From Macrolepiota albuminosa (Eukaryota; Basidiomycota; Agaricomycetes; Agaricales; Agaricaceae): a stretch of DNA of 64,000 bases. A program made the translations under genes and the position numbers. The stretch spans positions 1,067,205 to 1,131,204 of the forward strand of contig JAMWFC010000051.1 of NCBI GenBank assembly GCA_027475525.1, read 5' to 3'. The notes below the pieces were generated by a model. That model was not told the origin of the DNA and did not search any database. It saw nothing but the letters and a program-made list of their open reading frames with translations. How positions within the stretch are numbered: position 1 is the first letter of the stretch; each line of letters starts with the position of its first letter. Below, piece after piece: positions 56,624-64,000 of the stretch.

Positions 56624-57238
56624 ATGCTCGCCCGCTGTGTGCGCATCGCCTCCACCACTCCGCGCTTCAACACAACACATTCCCGAGCCTTTGTCACTGA
56701 AAGTCAACAAGATGCTATACCTCGAATCAACAATATCATCGACGCCATTGGTCCCTCTAAATTCGAAACCCCATCCTCACCACCTGTCGGGACCAACTAT
56801 CCACCGCCCCGACGTCCTGATAGTCATAACCCCTTGCAAGACAGTGTCATTCAAAAGTACACTGAAAAGCGAGAGAAATATAGCCTTTACTGCCAGTCAA
56901 CGCGCAACAACACGATAACAACGCTCGTGGACGACAAGTCACACCCCGTCGCCTTCCATTCTGGCGGTACATGTGGCTTCAAACATGTCCAACGGTCGAG
57001 CTATGAGGCGGGGTACCAGTGCGCTGTTAGGATGTTCGAGACGATTTTGAAGTTGCGAAACGAGAAGCGATTTGACATTGCTTTGTATTTCAAGGGCTTT
57101 GGGCAGGGTAGAGATGCTATGCACAAGGCACTGTTGACATCTGAGGGAGACAGAATACGCGAGCTGGTGGTATCGATCACCGACAGGACGCCTATAAAGA
57201 TTGGAGGCACACGGTCAAAGAAGGCGCGTCGGCTATAG
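56624..57238 (+). CDS. uS11m: Mitochondrial ribosomal protein uS11m
   Basis: Single exon, 204 residues. Presequence-like start MLARCVRIASTTPRFNTT, a Pro-rich linker, then the S11 core: YCQSTRNNTITTLVDDKSHP, SGGTCGFKHVQRSSYEAGYQ, ALYFKGFGQGRDAMHKALLT, VVSITDRTPIKIGGTRSKKARRL. The GFGxGR and terminal K/R-rich motif are typical of uS11, which binds 16S-type rRNA in the platform of the small subunit. Converges with FMN1. Confidence 0.93.
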   Translation: MLARCVRIASTTPRFNTTHSRAFVTESQQDAIPRINNIIDAIGPSKFETPSSPPVGTNYPPPRRPDSHNPLQDSVIQKYTEKREKYSLYCQSTRNNTITTLVDDKSHPVAFHSGGTCGFKHVQRSSYEAGYQCAVRMFETILKLRNEKRFDIALYFKGFGQGRDAMHKALLTSEGDRIRELVVSITDRTPIKIGGTRSKKARRL

Positions 57239-57404
57239 AGATACGTCAGTTTTACCACTTTGCGACATTAATGACTTGACGCTGAGGAAATGGCTAGGAG
57301 ATATCCTTGTTGTATATTGACGACATGGGACATTATTACTAGTCTAAATAGCATGCTGTGGCCAATAAGTAAAATACACGTTCTAATCCATCCAAATCTA
57401 AATC

Positions 57405-58154
57405 CTAATGTTTGAAATGTTCGTGATATATAAAAGCTTGATAAGCTGGTCGGTCGAGCGAATTCAAGGCTACACGTTTGTCGGTATTGATGTCGTCAAT
57501 CAAGGCCTCTTCAAGCACATTGAGAAGTAATGTCGGATTAACGATGCACATAACGCACCACGAGAGACGTAATTTAGCTCTGGTCTGATATAGCCCAATA
57601 CGACTGCGCGCATTTCCAGGTCATAAAAGTCGGACTGGAATTCATGCATGATGTGGATTTCCTGACAAGGTTGAACAGAGAATGGGGGGATTTGAAGAGG
57701 CAAAAGAGCCATACCGCACTGAGCCGCTCATTTCCGTAAAAGTGATTGCAGCCAAAGCTCATGACCATAGGTAGCACGGCAGCGTCCTCAGGTGGTAAGG
57801 TAGAGGATATTATCTGGGCATAGCCGTAGTAAACACCAGTCTGTGCGACCGAGGACATGTGGGTGATGGAGTCATCAGGAAGATTTGCTGGGAGAGAATG
57901 CCGTAGTAAACACCAGTCTGTGCGACCGAGGACATGTGGGTGATGGAGTCATCAGGAAGATTTGCTGGGAGAGAATGAGCAGCTGAGCAAGACGAAGAAC
58001 ATGAATGCGCAGACCAGTAGGACAGCCGAGATCTTTTCCACCGCGTCCAAAGCCATGCTGTACGGGGCCCTGGAGAAGAATGGGGAAAGGATGCTCTGGA
58101 CGGACTGGGCCGACGATGTGAGGACGTGAGTGTGGAAGAAGGGGAAGCGGACAT
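57405..58154 (-). CDS. FMN1: Riboflavin kinase Fmn1
   Basis: Minus strand, stop at 57405. Motifs: [40 protein letters not shown] (nucleotide-binding GxxxGxxxLGxPTAN), [29 protein letters not shown], then [20 protein letters not shown] and [15 protein letters not shown]. The enzyme phosphorylates riboflavin to FMN. The candidate ATG at 58154 is not in frame with HIVGP; a small first intron is needed or the true start is downstream, so the 5' end is uncertain. A 77-bp duplication (57824-57977) doubles the segment [18 protein letters not shown]. Confidence 0.87.
57824..57977. repeat. 77-bp direct duplication (FMN1)
   Basis: Copies 57824-57900 and 57901-57977, identical. Covers coding sequence and an acceptor of FMN1. 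Confidence 0.96.
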
Positions 58155-59206
58155 GATGGTGGATGATGATCAAAAGCCGGTCATGTATCAACCACCAGGA
58201 GCGGACAGTGCGACGGCGACGACAGCGACGACGGCGGCCGCACTGTACAATCCATACCTCGCAGCACACACTCACTACCCCGCCTACGCCTCCGCCAGTC
58301 TCCCATACTTCCCTGCCTTTCCTCATCTCCAGCCACCGAAGCCGTCCCCGGTTCCAGATGGTCCTCCACCGCCCCCCGATCTTACAAGCATAACTCCCCC
58401 CGTCGCAAGTCGCGCCCTACACCGTCTCATCTCTGCAGAGCTGCGCGCCGCAGGCTTTGATGCTGCTCAGCAGGACGCCATGCGCCACATCGAAGTCGAC
58501 CTCGTTGCCTGTCCGTTTCCAGCATTCCTTTGCAAAGCACCAACTCACGCTGTCTCTCTAGTCGTCGAACAGCTCTTTGCGCGCGCACACGAATATGCCA
58601 ATTTAGCTAACCGTGCGGGCATAATTGCAACCGACGTCTTGCTCGCATGCAACGAGGTAGGTATCGCCCCCGACGCGTTGCGCGCCACTGCAAGCGAGTC
58701 TCGTAAAAGGAAGAAACAGGGTACGCTCATCTTTCCACTCTAATCCATCCAAATCCTGACCTGTGTGCCGTTGCAGACAAGCACGTCGGCGCAGCAACGC
58801 TGCTTCCCGCGCCTTCTCCCCCACCATCACCCAACCTCCTTCCCTCAGACGACGAAGGCACACTACCAGCAGTACCACTTACGTTACGCTACATACCCTC
58901 CTACTTCCCCTCTCTCCCACCAAAGCATACGTACCTCTGCACGCCCGTACGTCCATTCTGTCCCCTTCCGTGTTGAACCGTCTTTTGATAGGACACATCC
59001 AGGCATCACCACCCAAAAAGGCTGCACTTCCGTCGTTAGAGAAAAAGCTCAAGACAGCAGCGCTTGTGCAAGAGTCCCTCCGTAATCTCCTCGTTGCGAC
59101 GGAGGATATGACCAACCAGGAGGAAGGTGAACTTCTTGGTCATATCGTCAATTGGGAAATGAGTACCCCTCATCCACGTAAACGATGGAAACCTTCAAAG
59201 AGGTAA
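58153..59206 (+). CDS. TAF8: TFIID subunit TAF8
   Basis: Start at ATG 58153 or 58156 ([10 protein letters not shown]), alternatively MYQPPG at 58183. First exon 58153-58720, second from 58777. An Ala/Pro-rich N-terminus leads to the histone-fold segment ([53 protein letters not shown]). The TAF8-C motif follows: [18 protein letters not shown], then [25 protein letters not shown]8 pairs with TAF10 in TFIID and helps nuclear entry of TAF10. It sits head-to-head with FMN1 so tightly that the proposed start codons overlap. Confidence 0.88.
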
Positions 59207-59396
59207 CAACGCATTGATATTATCATACGCAGGGCATCTGATGCTTGTATTATCTTTGAGTTGTCAATTATGATGGAGTTGCGGTTCTCCTTTCACAAAT
59301 GTTTGGTTCGCCCTTGAATCCATGTTATAATTACTCGCCACTGTTATCTACATACGGCAACAGCCACATTGGATTTTGCACGTCCTCTGCATATGC

Positions 59397-59427
59397 ATCT
59401 GCCTCTTCCTCTTCCTCTTCCTCTTGA
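59397..59427. repeat. CTTCCT hexamer microsatellite
   Basis: About four and a half copies of a CT-rich hexamer between the convergent TAF8 and Myb genes, in the probable 3' UTR. Confidence 0.7.
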
Positions 59428-59431
59428 TGTT

Positions 59432-61901
59432 TTAGTCTCCTGACTGACTTTCATCCCCATCATCGGAATCATGATAATCGCTCTCAGGAGACACCATCCT
59501 TTTCCCAAGGCGCCCTGGCGTGCGTTGCAGGCTGCTCGTGGTAATGTCAGGCTCTATACCATAGGCGGGAGACTTGGGAACTGTATCAGCCGGGGAGTCG
59601 ACGGAGATCGGCTTTGTACGTGTACGGAGACGAGTTAAAATTGGCTGATGAAGGGTTTCCTCTGATGATGTTGTATTTGCATCGTTCACGATGTCAGGAG
59701 AAGCATCAGCTACCGCTGAAGAAGACGCAGTAGCCGCTCTTCTCCGAGGTCGTTCGTCTTTCTTGGGTGGCAGCGTCGCGACAGCTTTACTTTTCATCGT
59801 CTTCCTTCTCTTTCTGACCGGTGCCTCAACCTCTTCACCTGTTTCATCCCACACCCGTTTTTTACCTGCGCCAGCTTCCGTGGTAGCATCGGACTCATGT
59901 ACTTTTTGATCAGGGGTAGGACCTGGTGCCAATTCGATCGCAGAAGCAGCACTAGGTTCGACGACCTTTGCCTTGCCTTTATTCTTTCCAATTGGCCGCC
60001 TGGTGCCAATTCGATCGCAGAAGCAGCACTAGGTTCGACGACCTTTGCCTTGCCTTTATTCTTTCCAATTGGCCGGGTTTCGGACGTTTTGACGGTACAG
60101 AAGCTGTGTTCTCTTCTTGGGCTTCGGTACCAGCAGGTTTGATCTTCTTTCGGGTCCGACCTGTGGGCTTTGGCACGGATGGTTGGCTCTCCAGGGCAAC
60201 TGCTGTTGCCGCTCGCTCTTGCTCCTGCGACCGTTTCAACTTTTCCCAACGGTGCGACACTATGAGCACACCTCAATTGACCCTACCAATTAAAATGCCC
60301 ATACTAAAACTCGTACCTGTTGACTAGTCGTGCCATTTCCGACTTTGGCACTGATTTCCTTCCATCGGTTACCAACCTCAGCAACAGCTCTCGTTAAGGC
60401 CAGATCGTCCTCCTCAGTCCAGACAGTGTCCACACTGGCAAGGTTAAGGTGTTCTGACCAGCGTTCTCGACACTGTTCGTTCGTACGACCAGGAATGCAG
60501 GCTGCCACGTCCACCCAGGAGTTTCCGTACGCTGCCACAGCCTCCTTGAGGCGTGCAAGCTCGTCGTCGGACCATGCTCCGCGTTTGCGAGATGGATCGA
60601 TGGCGCGACTGTACCGAGCTTGGCATTGAGAGGCAGTGGCATCTTCGGAGACGTAACGCGCGACTGAAAAGGAGCTTGAGCTAGAGCAGGTCGTGTGTAG
60701 TATTTCGGAGACAATACCAATATTCCAATTATATGTACCATAAAGCTTGACAGCGTCAGAGAGCCTTTTGTCGGCTTCGGCATTCCAGATATGTCGTTGA
60801 CGTTGGACACCATGGCGCATGCAATCAATTGGGGTACGGTTTGTCTTGGGGAATATCAGTTGACACATTATAGAGATTTTGAGACCTACTCCGAGCTCGT
60901 TGGCGACCTGGACCCAATTAACCTTGCCTTCGTTCGTCTGAGCTTGAACAGACACCAAGTTCTTGAGATTCTCGAGCTCAGATGGTGACCAACTGTCGTG
61001 GTTTATGCGTGGGTGTCGGTCACCAAGCCATCTGACGCGACACTGGTTTGCAGTGCGGTTCGTCGAACTAGATGCCTTGTTGACCTTCAATGAAGAGATT
61101 ATTTTAAAGTGATGAATGGTACCAGGGAAAAGACTTACATTTTCGGCAACTATGGACCAATTGATACCTTCAGTATTGTTCTCGACGTCGAACTCGGTGT
61201 CGCTTTGTCCACTACAAATATCGTGACGGGGGACCAATTGATACCTTCAGTATTGTTCTCGACGTCGAACTCGGTGTCGCTTTGTCCACTACAAATATCG
61301 TGACGGGGCGACTATCCGTTTAACGATTGACGTACCTTTGTTGAGATGCATAAGCCTTCAGACGCAAATTTTCCCGCTTGACCGCTTCTTCCAACGCTTC
61401 TAGCTCTTTGTTCTTCACTGTCCTCTGAGGTCATGAGGAATTACTCCGTTTCGCAAATGAGAAACATACTGGGGTGGTCAACGGTCTCGCTTAGATACTG
61501 CGATCTTCGTGATGCATCTTCATGGAAAGGCGAGTCCTGATATAACGTAAGAAAGCTTGCGTGGACCGAGTGGTGATCGTCGTACTGGCTTCAAGAACTC
61601 TGCGACGGGGCACGGTCCCGTCGCCTTGACCGCACCAGGTATCTGAACTTCGGCATCAGTTTCGTCTTCGATGTCTTCGGTCGCAACCGAATCCTATCAA
61701 TACCGTGTAAAATGGCTATCACGGAAGACCAACATGCCGCACCATAAGCTCGTCCAATTTCTGCAATTCAGCTATCAAGCGCTCTGCGTGTTTAGTGAGG
61801 GCATACTGGTGAGCCTTGTTGGCCTCAAGTGCACTTTTCGTTGATGCTTTGAGCTGAGAGGATATTTCAAAGTGCGTCGGGGTACTATATTCAGGATCCA
61901 T
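59432..61901 (-). CDS. Multi-repeat Myb DNA-binding protein (SNAPC4-like)
   Basis: Minus strand from MDPEYSTPTHFEISSQL at 61901 to the stop at 59432. A helical N-terminus (ALEANKAHQYALTKHAERLIAEL) is followed by at least four Myb/SANT repeats: SWSPSELENLKNLV, IWNAEADKRLSDAVKLYG, GAWSDDELARLKEAVAAYG with PGRTNEQCRERW, and VWTEEDDLALTRAVAEVG. The C-terminal part is Lys/Ser-rich and acidic with nuclear-signal-like KRRKTMKSK. The arrangement resembles the large subunit of the snRNA activating complex (SNAPC4) or Bas1-type Myb proteins; I favour SNAPC4-like but cannot prove it. Two 77-bp duplications (59922-60075, 61154-61307) disturb the frame. Confidence 0.75.
59922..60075. repeat. 77-bp direct duplication (Myb gene, first)
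   Basis: Copies 59922-59998 and 59999-60075, identical. In the low-complexity C-terminal coding region. Confidence 0.96.
61154..61307. repeat. 77-bp direct duplication (Myb gene, second)
   Basis: Copies 61154-61230 and 61231-61307, identical. Near the acidic region upstream of the first Myb repeat. Confidence 0.96.
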
Positions 61902-61995
61902 GGTGTTAAGTTCGGAAGGTTGGAGCAAAAATGGCTCCGTTATCACGTGGCTAAAAACTGCTTGTACCGCGCCACGACCAGAAGGGTAAACACGA

Positions 61996-62702
61996 TGGCG
62001 AATGCCGCGGCGAAACGTATTGGTATGCCGCTCTGTGCGTGTTTCCTACATGCTCTCATCCCTTGCAGCAAATCAAAATGAAGCCGCCGTCAAAACTTTG
62101 AAACTGGGCATGCTCCTGCCTACCCTCATCTCTATCTTATGTCGTGTCCTTTTCAGAAGAGACTCTCTACCGCCCTCTAAGGGATCTCTGGCCATCTACA
62201 TTGCTACTTTCTTCCCGGCTTTCTTTCTCTCAAACTACCTGATCAAAATAGGCACCACCAGGCGTGATCCCACGACTGGTACGCTCATATCTTATGGCGA
62301 AGACCTCAATCAGGCTGGCGTCACCGAATGGTGCTTCGATATTCTATACGTGACATGTGAGCTCAACTACTTCTTCTTTGAGGTTTGGACTAAGATCATA
62401 CGTAGGGGCGTGTCAAATCGGAAGCGGCGCGTTTGGAGAATGGTTTTGGTGGCTATACATGGTGGTTAGTCTCGTATAACACCTTTTCTGGTTCAATTTA
62501 CCTATCTATTCAGATCCCCGTCTATGCAATCTTTAAGCTTTGGGTTTCTGTCATATCTCCGATGGTTCTGGGACAATCAAGCTCACAGGCCCCAGAGATG
62601 GCCGCATCAGAGAAAGAAACAGCAAGTAAACGCCAGGAAAAGCTTCGTAAGAGAAACGAGCGTGGCGATCCTCGCGTAAAGATGCAACATGGAAGAAAAT
62701 AA
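61996..62702 (+). CDS. SND2: SND2 / TMEM208 ER membrane protein
   Basis: Exons 61996-62023, 62069-62356, 62406-62464 and 62514-62702, 187 residues. Starts MANAAAKRIANQNEAAVKTL, then membrane segments (LGMLLPTLISILCRVLF, AIYIATFFPAFFLSNYL), the conserved SYGEDLNQAGVTEWCFDILYVTW, GAFGEWFWWLYMVIPVYAI and a basic tail with KRQEKLRKRNERGDPR. This matches the TMEM208/Snd2 family, which helps SRP-independent targeting of proteins to the ER. Divergent from the Myb gene, starts 94 bp apart. Confidence 0.92.
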
Positions 62703-62799
62703 TGTGTCATCTTTATTTGGACGTTGTAGTTCTGGACTCATCTGCTCATTGGGGGTTCCATTTTGTATAACATAGATTAACTAACAAGATGTTTTTGAA

Positions 62800-63280
62800 G
62801 AATTCAGGTCTGACCAAAGATTATTTATTAACAATCAATCGTCACAGAATCACAAATAAATCTCGATTTGGTCCAATGCAATTATCGAAACTTTTCAACA
62901 AAAAATTATAAACCTATCAAAGAGGATATGCAATTGAAAATTGTGGTCTCTTAGAAGATGATACAGAATGGATTCAATGTCTTAGTCAACTTGCTTCAAT
63001 GCAAGCAAGAATTTTTTAATCACTTTTTTGCACTGTTTCACTTCATTGTGCACCTACTACTCCTGAAAACCTAAAACAATATGATCTCAGACAAAAGTTG
63101 AAGAAATTGAGACATTATAAACGCTAGTACTTTGAAAAGGAAAAAACTATAACATTGACTTTTATTTTATTGATGAGAGTTTGATACAGTCAGGAAAAAC
63201 TTTGAAACATATTCTCTAAACATGTTATTACTTATAGAACTTTCTGAAAATAAGATGTGAAATGATATTTTCAATAACTG
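62800..63280 (+). mobile_element. Degenerate Helitron helicase fragment, AT-rich
   Basis: The plus strand reads RGYAIENCGLLEDDTEWIQC and on to LSQLASMQA (from 62921), then after a frameshift LHCAPTTPENL (about 63039-63071). The order GLLEDDxEWxxCL, MQ, and C-P-T-x-P-E-L matches the region upstream of the helicase domain in fungal Helitron transposases as I remember it. Stops and frameshifts are frequent, so the copy is dead. Confidence 0.5.
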
Positions 63281-63369
63281 ACTGTTACAGAATGAATTGA
63301 ATAATGATGTCAGGACATTAAAAAAATTGTTGCTGTCTATTCTCTTTCTTCTTTAACCACCCTTACTAT

Positions 63370-64000
63370 GATTTTTCTTTATATTCGTGCTCTAGCCCTA
63401 TCTATTGTTCCCACTTTTACCCCTCATACTGCACCAGCTTTCTGTCCATAATTCAGACAAGTGTTGGCCCTCTGATATGTATTTTGTTTGGTGTGGGCAT
63501 TATCTCTGGGTCTGAGTTCTTCCTTATTCTCCAGTCACATTTAATCTTCCATATTTTGTAGGAGGCCTTGGAGAGTACAATGGACATGAATCTTCTAGTA
63601 TCCTTGTCTCCTTTACTCTTTTTCTTAGTTATAGTGCATTCCAGCTAGCCATTTAGGGACAGCTTTTTAAAAGTTATACCTTTCTTTCTGCACAGGAGTT
63701 CTATGTATTTCCATATTTCAAGCTGCCCAGAGACCTTGACATCTGTCAGTATATGTTTCATGGTCTCTACAGATCTGCATTTGGAGCATATTGCCTTGGT
63801 TTTGTAGCCTGCTATATGGTCCCAGTACTTTCCGATGTTATAGGCATTGTGTATAGGAAGTTCCTAGTCTGACATGATAGGGTTCTACTTCATAGCAATT
63901 TCCATATTTGGCTATTTGTCAGGACCCTCACCCATCCTTTCTTTCACTGCCAGCCAATTTTGCCGCTGTTTGACCTTGGTGGTCTTTAAGTGAACTGCAC
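63370..64000 (-). mobile_element. Decayed antisense LINE, relative of the intact element
   Basis: The minus strand encodes pieces parallel to the intact ORF2 C-terminus: KLAG after an RNase H-like VKDHQGQTAA; IHNAYNIGKYWDHIAGYKTK against MHNAFKVGDYWQHIPQYEPR; CSKCRSVETMKHIL against CPCCRVEDSMAHIL; and IWKIKCDWRIRKNSDPE against IWKTRCEWRIRHESDPD. Stops and frameshifts interrupt it and the base composition is AT-rich. It continues beyond the window's right edge. Confidence 0.8.

Overview
The window is nuclear DNA from a basidiomycete fungus, most likely an Agaricomycete mushroom. Genes lie densely on both strands and carry many short GT-AG introns, mostly about 45-65 bp. Gene families and splicing style (Zn2Cys6 regulator, Sch9 with a C2 domain, Apd1-type ferredoxin, a mushroom-type multi-pass membrane family) fit that group. 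About 30 protein-coding genes can be supported. I recognise no tRNA, rRNA or CRISPR array.

Layout. 1-20 kb: mitochondrial rhomboid protease (cut by the window edge), TRAPP subunit Trs20, a Gln/Ser-rich unknown, ARP4, ERB1/BOP1, a 14-exon membrane protein, an LLPH-like protein, SmF, NC2-beta, a Mak32-like sugar-kinase-fold protein, Lys5-type phosphopantetheinyl transferase, Pol III subunit RPC34 and an F-box protein. 20-36 kb: mitochondrial Asp-tRNA synthetase, an Ivy1-like I-BAR protein, bL19m, Pab2, a Zn2Cys6 transcription factor, an acyl-CoA dehydrogenase, a small unknown and an Apd1/Aim32-type protein. 36.4-44.2 kb: a complete 7.8-kb non-LTR retrotransposon (two reading frames, 29-A tail, 13-15 bp target-site duplication). 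44.6-62.7 kb: SCH9, a small Gly-rich membrane-type protein, DPH1, NPC1/NCR1, RNPS1, QCR9, uS11m, FMN1, TAF8, a multi-Myb protein and SND2/TMEM208. 62.8-64 kb: an AT-rich transposon graveyard with Helitron helicase remnants and an antisense, decayed relative of the same LINE.

Most genes are housekeeping: chromatin and transcription (ARP4, NC2-beta, RPC34, TAF8, Myb), ribosome biogenesis and RNA processing (ERB1, LLPH, SmF, Pab2, RNPS1), mitochondrial translation and respiration (AspRS, bL19m, uS11m, QCR9), trafficking and sterol handling (Trs20, Ivy1-like, NPC1, SND2) and nutrient signalling (SCH9). They are not arranged as a metabolic cluster. Several pairs are divergent over about 100-250 bp.

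The strongest unexplained structure is technical. From 17 kb onward there are at least 14 immediate direct duplications, all with a period of exactly 77 bp and unrelated in sequence. They break or distort genes (RPC34, AspRS, ACAD, Apd1-like, LINE ORF2, DPH1, NPC1, FMN1, Myb). Where I checked splice phases, removing one copy restores the frame. They look like unmerged 77-mer overlaps between de Bruijn contigs, not biology. I found no convincing new biological system.
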